Source: Knoellia sp. Soil729 (GTDB lineage: Bacteria > Actinomycetota > Actinomycetes > Actinomycetales > Dermatophilaceae). From it: a stretch of 64,000 nt of DNA. The DNA lies in contig NZ_LMSA01000002.1 in the NCBI RefSeq assembly GCF_001427985.1, positions 1,294,811 to 1,358,810 on the forward strand, in the 5' to 3' direction. Positions within the stretch are counted from its first letter, which is position 1. The number at the start of each line of letters is the position of its first letter. Position numbers and translations under genes: made by a program. The notes beneath the pieces were generated by a model that was given only the letters and a program-made list of their open reading frames with translations, searched no databases and was not told the DNA's origin. Below are positions 34,584 to 43,435 of this stretch, one piece after another.

Positions 34584-35876
34584 TCAGTAGCGGCGGCCCT
34601 GGCCGCCCTTGCCCCCGAGGGCCTTCTTGGCGGCGCGCAGGATCGTCGCGCGACGCGTCGTGCCCTCACGCTTGGGCGGCAGCGACAGCTCCACGACCTT
34701 CCAGTAGACGCCACCGACCTGCTTGGCCAGCGAGCCGCTGACGTACTTGAGGTCGTTGCGCTCCATGAGGTCGCGGATCTTCGGTGCGATCTGCGAGTAG
34801 CGGTTGCTCGGCATGTCCGGGAAGAGGTGGTGCTCGATCTGGTGGCTGAGGTTGCCGGTCATGAGGTGCATGGCCTTGGAGCCGTGGATGTTGCCCGAGC
34901 CGAGCATCTGGCGCAGGTACCACTCGCCGCGGGTCTCACCCTCGATCGAGGTCTTCTCGAACGTCTCGATGCCGGGCGGGAAGTGGCCGCAGATGATGAC
35001 CGTGTTGCTCCACACGTTCCGCACGAGGTTGGCGACCACGTTGGCGGTGAACGTGTGCCGCGGCGACCCGGTGAACGTGGCGGCCGACAGCGCCGGGTGC
35101 ACCACGTAGTCCTTGGTCATCTGCGCCTTGATCTTGGCGAGGGTGAGCTGGGCGTCCTGGTGGAACTTCGCCTTGTCCTCCTCGCTCATGCGCTTCTTCT
35201 TGGCGAGGTAGCCGCCGAGCTCGAGGTCATAGGCCGCGATGGAGTACTCGAAGAGCAGCGCGTTGGCGACGTGCCAGACCGGCTGGAAGAGGTAGAACAG
35301 CGACCACCGCTGGTCCTGGTCGACGCGCAGGATGCCGTAGCCGAGGTCGTTGTCGCGACCGAGGACGTTGGTGAACATGTGGTGGATCTCGTTGTGGCTG
35401 TGCTTCCACTGGCTCGCGGGGCTGGCGTGGTCCCACTCCCACGCGGTCGAGTGGATCTTGGGGTCACGCATCCAGTCCCACTGGCCGTGCATGACGTTGT
35501 GCCCGATCTCCATGTTCTCGAGGATCTTGGCGACGGACAGGCCGGCGGTGCCCAGCCACCACATGGGGCGCACACCCTTGTACTTCACGCCGGAGAAGAG
35601 CAGGGCGGCTCGGCTGCCCATCTCGAGGTAGCGCTGCGTCTTGATGACCCTGCGGATGTATGCCGCGTCGCCGGCTCCGCGTGAGTCCATCACCTCGGCG
35701 CGGATGACGTCGAGCTCGCGCCCGATCTCCTCGATCTGCTCCGGGGTGAGGTGGGCGGCGGGGTTGGGACGGCCGGACTTCTTGAACTCCGGCCGCTGGG
35801 GGCGCGGCTCGGCGCTCGTCACGGACAGGCGCGAGTTGGCGGGGGTGGGGCGGGTGCGCTCGGGGGCGAGGGTCAT
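34584..35876 (-). CDS. Membrane fatty-acid (acyl-CoA) desaturase, DesA3 type
   Basis: 430 aa from ATG 35876. Diiron membrane desaturase with three His boxes: HNVMH at 126-130, HNEIHH at 161-166 and HQIEHH at 345-350. Hydrophobic segments lie at about 105-120 and 195-215. It introduces a double bond into saturated acyl chains (in mycobacterial DesA3, delta-9 of stearoyl-CoA) using electrons from the reductase encoded just upstream. The pair corresponds to M. tuberculosis desA3 and Rv3230c. The two are 115 nt apart with a 22-bp hairpin between them, suggesting unequal expression of one transcript. Confidence 0.9.
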   Translation of the reverse strand: MTLAPERTRPTPANSRLSVTSAEPRPQRPEFKKSGRPNPAAHLTPEQIEEIGRELDVIRAEVMDSRGAGDAAYIRRVIKTQRYLEMGSRAALLFSGVKYKGVRPMWWLGTAGLSVAKILENMEIGHNVMHGQWDWMRDPKIHSTAWEWDHASPASQWKHSHNEIHHMFTNVLGRDNDLGYGILRVDQDQRWSLFYLFQPVWHVANALLFEYSIAAYDLELGGYLAKKKRMSEEDKAKFHQDAQLTLAKIKAQMTKDYVVHPALSAATFTGSPRHTFTANVVANLVRNVWSNTVIICGHFPPGIETFEKTSIEGETRGEWYLRQMLGSGNIHGSKAMHLMTGNLSHQIEHHLFPDMPSNRYSQIAPKIRDLMERNDLKYVSGSLAKQVGGVYWKVVELSLPPKREGTTRRATILRAAKKALGGKGGQGRRY

Positions 35877-35902
35877 GGTGTGTTCAGCTCCTTGGTTCGT
35901 GT

Positions 35903-35979
35903 GTGCGTTTCTCACCCAATTCCCGGGATATGCACGGACACGCCGTGTGCACAACCGGGGAATTGGGTGAGAAACGCAC
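35903..35979 (-). repeat. 22-bp inverted repeat between reductase and desaturase genes
   Basis: Perfect arms 35903-35924 and 35958-35979 (outer part GTGCGTTTCTCACCC) enclosing 33 nt that contain a second partial palindrome (TGCACGG...CCGTGTGCA). It starts 12 nt after the reductase stop. It is either a partial terminator or an RNA-stability element within the operon. Confidence 0.75.
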
Positions 35980-35991
35980 GGGGATTCATGG

Positions 35992-37110
35992 TCAGAGGTC
36001 GATGTCGCAGCGGCCGGCGGCGGCGCTGATGCACGTCTGGATGCGCACGTCCTCACCGTCCTCGCCGGTGGTGATGTCACCGGTGCGCAGGTCGCGCACG
36101 GCGCCTTCGCGCATGGTGACGACGCAGCCGAAGCAGATGCCCATGCGGCAACCACTCGGCATGAGGACACCGGCGGCCTCGCCGGCGTCGAGGATCGGGG
36201 TGCCGCCGTCGGCCTCGAGCGTGATGCCGGTCCGCTCGAAGGTGACGGTGCCACCCTCGCCGGGCTCGACGACGCTGGGGCGGAACCGTTCGACGTGCAG
36301 CTGGTCGGCCAGTCCGGCCGACTCCCAGTGGGCCTCGGCCGCGTCGAGCAGACCGGTCGGGCCACACACCCACACCTCCCGCTCGCGCCAGTCCGGCACG
36401 AGCTCGTCGAGCGAGGCGAGGTTGAAGATCCCGGCCACGTCGTCGTGGTTCTCGTGCAGCGTGAGCCGGCTCGCGGCGGCATACCCGCGCAGCTCGTCGC
36501 GGAAGATGACGTCGGCCTCGGTCGGCGCGCAGTGGATGTGCGCGACGTCGGGAAGGTCGTCGAGGTGGTTGCGCAGCATGCCGATGACGGGGGTGATGCC
36601 CGAGCCAGCGGTGAGGAACAGTGCCCTGGCCGGCAGGGTCTGCGGCAGCGTGAAGTCACCGGTGGCCTGGTCGAGCATGACGAGCGTGCCAGGTGCCGTC
36701 GCGCGGACGAGCTGGTTGCTCACCTTGCCGTCGGGGATGGCCTTGGTCGTGATGCTGATGAGGCCGTCACCGCTGTCGGACCGGTGGGTGAGGGAGTAGG
36801 CGCGCCAGTGACGCACACCGTCGACGTCGATGCCGATGCGGATGTACTGGCCGGGGCGGTGACCCGCCCAGCCGCGACCGGGGCGGATCGTCACCGTCGC
36901 GGCGTCCGCGGTCTCGGGCGTGATGGACACGATGCGGCCGCGCAGGTCGGCACCGGAGCGCATCGGGTCGAGGAGGTCGAGGTAGTCGGCCGGCACGAGG
37001 GGGGTCGCGATGGCCTGGGCCACCTTGCGCGCGCCGTCGAGGAGACCGGCGAGGGGCTTCGGAGAGTCCACGCGCCCATTCGGGGTCGTTCGGTTCAGCG
37101 TTGCAGTCAC
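35992..37110 (-). CDS. Ferredoxin reductase-type electron-transfer protein (FAD, NADPH, 2Fe-2S) for the desaturase
   Basis: 372 aa from GTG 37110. The domain order is flavin-binding (about 50-150, RAYSLTHRS being the FAD motif), NAD(P)-binding (about 155-270, FLTAGSGITPVIGMLR and VWVCGPTGLLD), and a C-terminal plant-type [2Fe-2S] ferredoxin with Cys321, 326, 329 and 360 (CRMGICFGC). It passes electrons from NADPH to the desaturase encoded downstream. Expression is probably leaderless, with TACGCT 7 nt before the GTG inside a palindromic operator. Confidence 0.92.
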   Translation of the reverse strand: MTATLNRTTPNGRVDSPKPLAGLLDGARKVAQAIATPLVPADYLDLLDPMRSGADLRGRIVSITPETADAATVTIRPGRGWAGHRPGQYIRIGIDVDGVRHWRAYSLTHRSDSGDGLISITTKAIPDGKVSNQLVRATAPGTLVMLDQATGDFTLPQTLPARALFLTAGSGITPVIGMLRNHLDDLPDVAHIHCAPTEADVIFRDELRGYAAASRLTLHENHDDVAGIFNLASLDELVPDWREREVWVCGPTGLLDAAEAHWESAGLADQLHVERFRPSVVEPGEGGTVTFERTGITLEADGGTPILDAGEAAGVLMPSGCRMGICFGCVVTMREGAVRDLRTGDITTGEDGEDVRIQTCISAAAGRCDIDL

Positions 37111-37117
37111 ATACGCA

Positions 37118-37157
37118 AGCGTAACCTACGACTCCGTAGGTTACGAGCCCGTAGGTT
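37118..37157 (-). promoter_or_regulatory. Promoter and palindromic operator of the desaturase operon
   Basis: GTAACCTACG (37121-37130) and its exact complement CGTAGGTTAC (37135-37144) are separated by 4 nt, and a third half-site GTAGGTT follows at 37151-37157. The -10 TACGCT (37118-37123, minus strand) overlaps the palindrome, so a bound repressor would block RNA polymerase. The form is typical of TetR-family operators; mycobacterial desA3/Rv3230c is controlled by a TetR-type regulator. No tetR gene is in this window. Confidence 0.7.
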
Positions 37158-37189
37158 GGTGGTTTCCATCACCCGTGAGACGTTCCCGC

Positions 37190-37256
37190 CTGAAGTGGGT
37201 TTCTCTCACCTCGCGTGGCAGCCGCCGTCAAGCGAGGTGAGAGAAACCCACTTCAG
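37190..37256 (-). terminator. 25-bp hairpin (family 2, copy B)
   Basis: Perfect arms 37190-37214 and 37232-37256, outer sequence CTGAAGTGGGTTTCTCTC, loop 17 nt. It lies 35 nt after the stop of the hydrolase at 37291. Confidence 0.75.
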
Positions 37257-37290
37257 CGCGACCTGACTGGGCCGCGCGGGCAGCGGAGGC

Positions 37291-38195
37291 TCAGTCGGCG
37301 TCGCCGGTCAGGACCTCGGCCAAGCGGGCACCGAACTCGACCGACTTGCCGGGCCAGGGCCCCTCGGCGCTCGAGAACCCGCCGTGGTGCCCCCGGAACA
37401 TCGTCACGGGAAGCCCGAGCTCGTCGGCGATCCCGCGCGTGGCCCGGGCGGTGATCGTGTTGCCGGTCTCCTCGCCGACGCCGAGGATGAGCCGCGGTCG
37501 ACCGTTGTGCAGGGCCTCGAGGTCGGGCCGGTTGGACGTCACCTCGCGCGCACGGTTGGAGAGCAACGGGTCGTCCCGCGATCCGTCGTCCTCGGTGGGC
37601 AGTCCGAGCTGCGCGGGGTCGGGGACGGGCTGGGCGAAGTAGTCATCGGTGAACTCGCCCTGCCAGCTGCTCATCCTGATGAACGCGGCCATCCCCGCGC
37701 CGAAGCCGCGCTTCGCGTAGGCAGCTCCCACTTCTGCCGAGGCGCGTTCGACAGTCTCAGCATCGGGCAGGGCCCAGACGGCAGGCGGTTCGTGGGCCAC
37801 GACCGTCACGAGATCGTCAGGGTGGGTGGCGGCCCAGTGCAGAGCGGTGACGGCGCACCGCTGCTGGCGAAGAGGTCGACGGGTCCCGCCCCGAGGTGCT
37901 GGACGAGGGCGTGCAGGTCGGCGGCCTGGTCCTGCGGCGTCTGGTCGGTGCGGCCGTCGCGACGTGTCGTGCTGCGGCCCAGCCCACGCGGGTCGTAGGT
38001 CACGACGGTGCGGTCGGGGAACTCTGCAGCCAACGCCTCGAACCCGTCGGCGCACATGGGCTGGCCGATCATGAGCAGGGGTGGCCGGCCGTCGCGGGTG
38101 GGCAGGGGACCACGCACGTCGTGGACGAGGTCGACGTCGGGCAGCTCGAGGATCTGCGTCGTCAGGTTCGGTTCGGTGCCCATGGGCTCCACCAT
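37291..38195 (-). pseudogene. Alpha/beta hydrolase split by a frameshift
   Basis: Two frames together make one about 300-aa alpha/beta hydrolase. The first (38195 to about 37855) runs from MVEPMGTEPN through VVTYDPRGLGRSTTRRDG to DLFASSG. The second (about 37860 to 37291) continues with AVTALHWAATHPDDLV, VAHEPPAVW and VTMFRGHHGGFSSAEGPWPG. The junction falls at the nucleophile elbow (expected SSGGAV) near 37852-37861, where one base appears missing. The catalytic His of the second part is likely in RGHHGGF. This is either an inactive gene or a sequencing error; every other part is intact. ATG 38183 is an alternative start. Confidence 0.75.
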
Positions 38196-38240
38196 GTCAG
38201 CCAGCGACGGCCTGCGGAAACCCCTTGCCAGCGACTGGCG

Positions 38241-38297
38241 GTGGCTTTCTCTCTGTTCGCTTGACAGCGGCGGTCAGGCGAACAGAGAGAAACCCAC
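38241..38297 (-). terminator. 25-bp hairpin (family 2, copy C)
   Basis: Arms 38241-38265 and 38273-38297 with two non-Watson-Crick positions, loop AGCGGCG, outer extension CACTTCAGGCGGGAAAG. It is 36 nt after the ABC ATPase stop. Confidence 0.72.
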
Positions 38298-38332
38298 TTC
38301 AGGCGGGAAAGTTGGGACGTGGGGAGGTGGGG

Positions 38333-39928
38333 TCAGTGGGAAGGGGAGTGGGAGTCGGAGCCCGCGTCGGAGTCGCCGGCCATGAGGCGGCCGATCTCGG
38401 TGCGGTCGGCGCCCTTGCCCGGCAGCTCGGCGACGACCCGGCCGTCGTGGATGACGGCGATCCGGTCCGAGAGCGAGAGGATCTCGTCGAGCTCGGCCGA
38501 CACCAGCAGCACCGCAGCGCCGGCGTCGCGCGCGTCGACGATGCGGCGGTGGATGAACTCGATCGAGCCCACGTCGACGCCACGCGTGGGCTGCGCGGCC
38601 ATGAGCAGCTGGGGCTTGGCCGACATCTCGCGGGCGACGACGACCTTCTGCTTGTTGCCGCCCGAGAGCGAGCCGGCCGGCGCCTCGACGTTGGGGGAGC
38701 GGATGTCGAACTCCTCGCGCAGCGTGACCGCGTGGTTGCGCACCGCGCCGAAGTCGCGGATGAAGCCCTTGGCGAACGGTTCCTCGTCATAGCGGTTGAG
38801 CACGAGGTTGTCGGCGATGGAGTAGCCGCCGACGAGGCCGTGCTTCTCGCGGTCCTCGGGCACGTGGCCGACGCCGGCGTTGTTGGTGTCGCGCGCGTTG
38901 GACTTCGTGATGTCCTTGGAGCCCAGGTGCACGGAGCCGGCCACGGAGGGCCGCATCCCGGCGATCGACTCGACCAGCTCACGCTGGCCGTTGCCCTCGA
39001 CCCCGGCCAGTCCCACGATCTCACCGGCGCGCACGTCGAGGTCGAAGCCGTCGACGGCAGGCAGCCCACGGTCGTCCTTGACCTTGAGGCCCTTGATGGA
39101 CAGCACCGTGTCGCCCGGGGTGGCCTCGGCCTTGTCGATGCGCAGCACCACGTCGCGCCCGACCATCATCGAGGCCAGGTCGCTCGTCGTGGTGTGGGTG
39201 AGGTCGTCGACGCCGCCGACCACCTCGCCCTGGCGCAGGACGTAGCAGCGGTCGGCCGCCGCGAGCACCTCACGCAGCTTGTGGGTGATGAAGACGATGG
39301 ACGTCCCCCCGGACGCGAGCTCGCGCATGACACCGAGCAGCTCGTCGGTCTCCTGCGGCGTGAGCACGGCGGTCGGCTCGTCGAGGATGAGCAGGTCGAC
39401 CTGGCGCGAGAGCGCCTTGAGGATCTCGACGCGCTGCTGGGTCCCGACGGGCAGGTCCTCGACCTCGGCATCAGGGTCGACCGACAGCTTGTGCCGCGCC
39501 GACAGCTCGCGCACCATCTGGCGGGCGCCCTCGAGGTCCAGGACTCCGCCCTTGGTGCTCTCGTGGCCGAGCATGAGGTTCTCGGCGACGGTCATCACGG
39601 GCACGAGCTGGAAGTGCTGGTGCACCATGCCGATGCCACGACGGATCGCGTCCTTGGGGTCCTTGATCCGTGCTGTGTCGCCCTTGATCCTGATCGTGCC
39701 GGAGTCGGGCGTCATGAGCCCGAAGATCTGCTTCACGAGCGTCGACTTGCCGGCGCCGTTCTCGCCGAGCAGGGCCACGATCTCGCCCCGGTCGACGCGC
39801 AGTGAGATGTCCTTGTTGGCGTGGACGGTGCCGAACGACTTCGAGAGACCGTCGATCTCGAGCAGGGTCTCGCGCTCACCCCGGGCTGGGACCTTCGGCC
39901 CTTCTGTGTATGCCGTGTGCTCGGACAT
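38333..39928 (-). CDS. Nucleoside (BMP-type) ABC transporter, double ATPase subunit
   Basis: 531 aa from ATG 39928 (AAGGG upstream; a GTG at 39940 is the alternative). It is a tandem ATPase as in ribose/nucleoside ABC systems: NBD1 Walker A GENGAGKST at 55-63 and LILDEPTAVLTPQE; NBD2 with the degenerate loop GLAGVEGNGQREL and signature LSGGNKQKVVVARE. It energises uptake of purine nucleosides through the two permeases encoded just upstream, with the lipoprotein at 42288. It is the last gene of that operon, closed by a family-2 hairpin. Confidence 0.93.
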   Translation of the reverse strand: MSEHTAYTEGPKVPARGERETLLEIDGLSKSFGTVHANKDISLRVDRGEIVALLGENGAGKSTLVKQIFGLMTPDSGTIRIKGDTARIKDPKDAIRRGIGMVHQHFQLVPVMTVAENLMLGHESTKGGVLDLEGARQMVRELSARHKLSVDPDAEVEDLPVGTQQRVEILKALSRQVDLLILDEPTAVLTPQETDELLGVMRELASGGTSIVFITHKLREVLAAADRCYVLRQGEVVGGVDDLTHTTTSDLASMMVGRDVVLRIDKAEATPGDTVLSIKGLKVKDDRGLPAVDGFDLDVRAGEIVGLAGVEGNGQRELVESIAGMRPSVAGSVHLGSKDITKSNARDTNNAGVGHVPEDREKHGLVGGYSIADNLVLNRYDEEPFAKGFIRDFGAVRNHAVTLREEFDIRSPNVEAPAGSLSGGNKQKVVVAREMSAKPQLLMAAQPTRGVDVGSIEFIHRRIVDARDAGAAVLLVSAELDEILSLSDRIAVIHDGRVVAELPGKGADRTEIGRLMAGDSDAGSDSHSPSH

Positions 39929-39932
39929 GCGA

Positions 39933-40922
39933 TCAGTCACCCTTCACGAACGGTTGGCCCACGGCACCTGGTGCCCGGACGCGGCCCGCGGCGGCGGCGA
40001 GCACGACGAGGGTGAGGACGTAGGGCAGCAGGTTGATGAACTGCTGGGGGATGTTGACGACGTCGCTCGCCTGGAGCTGCGACGCCAGCGACTGCATGAA
40101 GCCGAAGAACAGCGCCGCGGCCAGGGCGCGCAGGGGTCGCCACGCACCGAAGATGAGGATCGCGAGGGCGAGGAAGCCTCGGCCCGAGCTCATGTTGCGC
40201 TCGAACGTGCTCGTGGCCTCCATGGACAGGTAGGTCCCGGCCAGTCCGGCGAGGGTGCCGGCCACCGTGACGTTGAACAGGCGCAGTGCGACGACGTTGA
40301 TGCCCGCCGTGTCCGCGGCCGAGGGGTACTCGCCGACGGCGCGGGTGCGCAGTCCCCATCGCGTCTTGAAGAGCATGAAGTGCAGGGTGAACGCGATGAT
40401 GAGCGCAAAGAGCGCGATCGGACCGTCCGAGAAGAAGACCGGCCCGATGAGCGGGATGTCGGACAGCAGGGGGACGTCGAAGTTGGGCAGGCCCCGCGGG
40501 ATCGTCTTGCCGGACTCGAAGTAGAACGACGTGATGCCGGTGGCGACGATGTTGATGACGACACCGGCGATGATCTGGTCGAGCTGGCCCACGACGGTCG
40601 AGAAGGCGAGGAAGGCACCCATCGCGATGCCGGACAGGGCGCCGGCGATGACACCGATGACGACCGACTGGGTCGCCGCGGCGGCGAAGAACCCGGCGAA
40701 GGCGCCGACGAGCATCTGCCCCTCGATGCCGATGTTGACGACACCGGAGCGTTCACCCATGACACCGACCATGGCGCCGAGGACGAGCGGAACCGCGAGG
40801 AACCAGGCGTAGGAGAACATCGACACGGCGATGTTGGAGTTCACGAAGTAGAACGCGTAGGCCCCGATGAGGATGAGGGCGGCGGCGCCGGCCCAGATCT
40901 TGTTGTGCTGCACCCACTGCAT
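39933..40922 (-). CDS. Nucleoside ABC transporter permease (second permease)
   Basis: 329 aa, about 9 transmembrane helices, BPD_transp_2 family: MGERSGVVNIGIEGQMLVGAF is the conserved permease loop that contacts the ATPase. It resembles the NupQ/YufQ type. The ATG at 40922 is 1 nt after the stop of the first permease; the stop lies 4 nt before the ATPase ATG. It acts in the cytoplasmic membrane. Confidence 0.92.
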   Translation of the reverse strand: MQWVQHNKIWAGAAALILIGAYAFYFVNSNIAVSMFSYAWFLAVPLVLGAMVGVMGERSGVVNIGIEGQMLVGAFAGFFAAAATQSVVIGVIAGALSGIAMGAFLAFSTVVGQLDQIIAGVVINIVATGITSFYFESGKTIPRGLPNFDVPLLSDIPLIGPVFFSDGPIALFALIIAFTLHFMLFKTRWGLRTRAVGEYPSAADTAGINVVALRLFNVTVAGTLAGLAGTYLSMEATSTFERNMSSGRGFLALAILIFGAWRPLRALAAALFFGFMQSLASQLQASDVVNIPQQFINLLPYVLTLVVLAAAAGRVRAPGAVGQPFVKGD

Positions 40923-40923
40923 G

Positions 40924-42120
40924 TCAGGCCCCCCAGCTTCCGGCGAGCTGCGTCTGTTTGGTCGCGTGTCGGCGGAAGATCAACTTCGCGATGACGGGCA
41001 ACGAGACCATGAGCAGCGTGATGGCCAGCAGCACGTCGACCACCTCGGGTCGGATGCCGAGCTGGAACTGGAGCGTCGGGGCGCCGGCACGCATCGCACC
41101 GACGAGGACCGCCGCGGGGATCGTCCCGAGAGGGTTGCCCCGGGCGAGCAGCGCGATGGTGATGCCGTCGAAGCCGAGCGAGCCGGCGATGCCGTTCTGG
41201 TAGCGGTAGGGCTCGATCTGCAGGAGCTCGAAGGCTCCCGCGAGCCCGGCCAGGCCACCGGACAGCGCCATCGCGACGAGAGTGGCCTTGGTCGTCCCGA
41301 TACCGGCATACCCGGCTGCGAACTTGTTGCGGCCCACAGTCTGGAGCTCGAACCCCAAGGTGGTGCGCTTGAGCATCCAGGCGACGACCACGGAGAGGAG
41401 CAGCGCGACGGGCAGGCCCCACGGGATGAGCTTGAGGAAGGGCAGCAGTCGCGCGCCCTCGGGGACCGCGTGCGAGGTCGGGAAGGGCTGGCCCTTGTCG
41501 GAGAGCGGGCCGCCGTTGACGAGCCAGTCGATGAGGCCGACGGCGATCGAGTTGAGCATGATGGTCGAGATGACCTCGTGCACGCCGCGGGTGGTCTTGA
41601 GCAGGGCGGCGATCGAGGCCCACATGGCGCCGAGGAGGACCGCGACCACGACCGCCACGACGACGATGAGGGCGGCGGGCAGGTCACGCAGCGCATAGCT
41701 GGCCCATGCCGCACCGATGCCGCCCGCCATGAGCTGGCCCTGGCCACCGATGTTGAAGAGGCCGACCTTGAGCGGGATGGCCACGGCGAGGCCGACGAGG
41801 ATGAGCGGCGTCGTCTTCTGCATCGTCGCCAGCAGCCCGGACTCGGTGGCGAACGAGTGCGTGAACAGCACCTCGTAGGCGTAGGTCGGGTTGAACCCCT
41901 GCGCCCGGATGAGGATGGCACCGATGGCGAAGGCCAGCACGACCGCGAGGATCGGGACCACGATCGCCTGGTGCCGCACGAGGATGCCGAGCACTCCCGT
42001 GGGCGGGGGCGTCGCACCCCGCTCGGCGACCACGGGCACCGCCGCTCCGGTGTCGGTGGGTGCGGGCTCCGTCGCGGGCGCCGGGGCGTCCTTCGCCGGG
42101 GGGAGATCGGGGTCAGCCAT
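40924..42120 (-). CDS. Nucleoside ABC transporter permease (first permease)
   Basis: 398 aa with a Pro/Ala-rich cytoplasmic N-terminus of about 45 residues, then about 9-10 helices. The conserved loop is IPLKVGLFNIGGQGQLMAGG, as in NupP/YufP permeases of BMP-type nucleoside transporters. A hairpin at 42159-42190 separates it from the lipoprotein gene, so the binding protein is probably made in excess of the permeases. Confidence 0.92.
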   Translation of the reverse strand: MADPDLPPAKDAPAPATEPAPTDTGAAVPVVAERGATPPPTGVLGILVRHQAIVVPILAVVLAFAIGAILIRAQGFNPTYAYEVLFTHSFATESGLLATMQKTTPLILVGLAVAIPLKVGLFNIGGQGQLMAGGIGAAWASYALRDLPAALIVVVAVVVAVLLGAMWASIAALLKTTRGVHEVISTIMLNSIAVGLIDWLVNGGPLSDKGQPFPTSHAVPEGARLLPFLKLIPWGLPVALLLSVVVAWMLKRTTLGFELQTVGRNKFAAGYAGIGTTKATLVAMALSGGLAGLAGAFELLQIEPYRYQNGIAGSLGFDGITIALLARGNPLGTIPAAVLVGAMRAGAPTLQFQLGIRPEVVDVLLAITLLMVSLPVIAKLIFRRHATKQTQLAGSWGA

Positions 42121-42158
42121 GACTCTCCGGGGGTGTGGTGACAGGTGTCGGGACGGGA

Positions 42159-42190
42159 GAACGGGCGCCCTCGCTGGAGGGCGCCCGTTC
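42159..42190 (-). terminator. Partial terminator between binding protein and permease genes
   Basis: Perfect 14-bp stem 42159-42172/42177-42190 (GAACGGGCGCCCTC), loop GCTG. It sits in the gap of a transporter operon and would lower permease relative to lipoprotein expression. Confidence 0.8.
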
Positions 42191-42287
42191 CGTGCAAAGC
42201 ATGCCCGGACTGTAGCCGACGTGCGCCGGGAGCCGACAGGCTCGCGGGACGCGGCCCAGCCCGGTCAGGCCGGGTGGGGTGACGAGG

Positions 42288-43343
42288 TCAGGCGACCTTG
42301 ACGGAACCGTCCTCGATGCCCTTGACGACGTCGGCGACCTTGGTCTTGACCTCGGCGGGGATCTTGGAGTCGAAGTCGTGGTAGGCCGCGAGTCCGGTCT
42401 TGCCGTTGAAGTTGCCGCCCTTGATGGAGCCGTCCTTGGCCTGCTTGAGCAGGGTGGTCGTGCCGTCGGTGAGCTTCTTCTCGGCCGACGTCACGAGGCA
42501 CGGGTGCGCCTCGGGGACGGTGTCCCACTGGTCGAGGTCGACACCGATGCAGTAGAGCGACTCGCCCGCACCCTTGGACTTGGCGACCTCGCCGAGGGCG
42601 CCGTTGCCGGTGCCACCGCCGGCGCCGAAGATGATGTCCGCGCCCTGCGCGAGCATCTTCTTGGCCTCGCCGGCGCCCCACGGGGAGTCGGAGAAGGCGT
42701 TGTCGCCGGCCGGGTGGTAGACCTTCGCCACCGAGATCTTGGGGTTGGCGGCCTTGGAGCCCTGTTCGTAGCCCTTGGCGTAGTTCTGGGTCGGGGGGAT
42801 CTCCTGGCCGAGGACGACGCCGATCTTGTTCGTCTTGGTGAGCAGGCCCGCGAGGTAGCCCGCGGCGTAGCCGGCGTTGGCCTCGGGGAAGACCAGGCCG
42901 GTGACGTTCGCGACGTCGCTCTCCTGGAACTGGTCGACACCGATGAACTTCGTCGTGGTGTTCGCAGCGGCAGCGGTGCGCGTGGCCTCGGTCATGAGGA
43001 AGCCGACCGTGACGATGGCGTCGTACTTCTGGTCGGTGAACTGCTTGAGGTTCGAGGCGTAGTCCTTGGCGTCCTTGGTCTCGATGTACTTCGTCTGGAT
43101 GCCGTCGCCCTCCATGGCCTTCACGCCCTCCCAGGCGGCCTGGTTGAACGACTTGTCGTCGACAGAGCCCGTGTCCGTGACGAGACCGATGCAGAACACG
43201 TCCTCCGAGGAGCAGTCCTTGGGGGCGGACGAGGCGTTGGTGCCGCTGCCGGTGTCGGTGTTGTTGCCGGTGCTACCGCCACAGCCGGCGAGGGCGAGGG
43301 CGAGCGCGGCAGGGACCGCGACGAGGAAAGGCTTGGCCTTCAT
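42288..43343 (-). CDS. bmpA: BMP-family substrate-binding lipoprotein (nucleoside binding)
   Basis: 351 aa from ATG 43343, chosen because AAGGAG is 7 nt upstream (an ATG two codons earlier is too close). Lipoprotein signal peptide with lipobox LALAGC, Cys21. The PnrA/BMP fold follows: IGLVTDTGSVDDKSFNQAAW near 53-72, VGFLMTEATRTAA, and GADIIFGAGGGTGNGAL. PnrA-type proteins bind purine nucleosides. Ser/Thr/Asn-rich residues 22-42 form a surface tether. It is the first gene of the transporter operon. Confidence 0.94.
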   Translation of the reverse strand: MKAKPFLVAVPAALALALAGCGGSTGNNTDTGSGTNASSAPKDCSSEDVFCIGLVTDTGSVDDKSFNQAAWEGVKAMEGDGIQTKYIETKDAKDYASNLKQFTDQKYDAIVTVGFLMTEATRTAAAANTTTKFIGVDQFQESDVANVTGLVFPEANAGYAAGYLAGLLTKTNKIGVVLGQEIPPTQNYAKGYEQGSKAANPKISVAKVYHPAGDNAFSDSPWGAGEAKKMLAQGADIIFGAGGGTGNGALGEVAKSKGAGESLYCIGVDLDQWDTVPEAHPCLVTSAEKKLTDGTTTLLKQAKDGSIKGGNFNGKTGLAAYHDFDSKIPAEVKTKVADVVKGIEDGSVKVA

Positions 43344-43435
43344 AGACATACTCCTTGGGGGTGTGCAGGATGCCCCCGAATGGTAGCCGCCGGGGCCCCA
43401 CCCTGAGACGCGGTTGAAATTCCGTTGCCGTGTCG

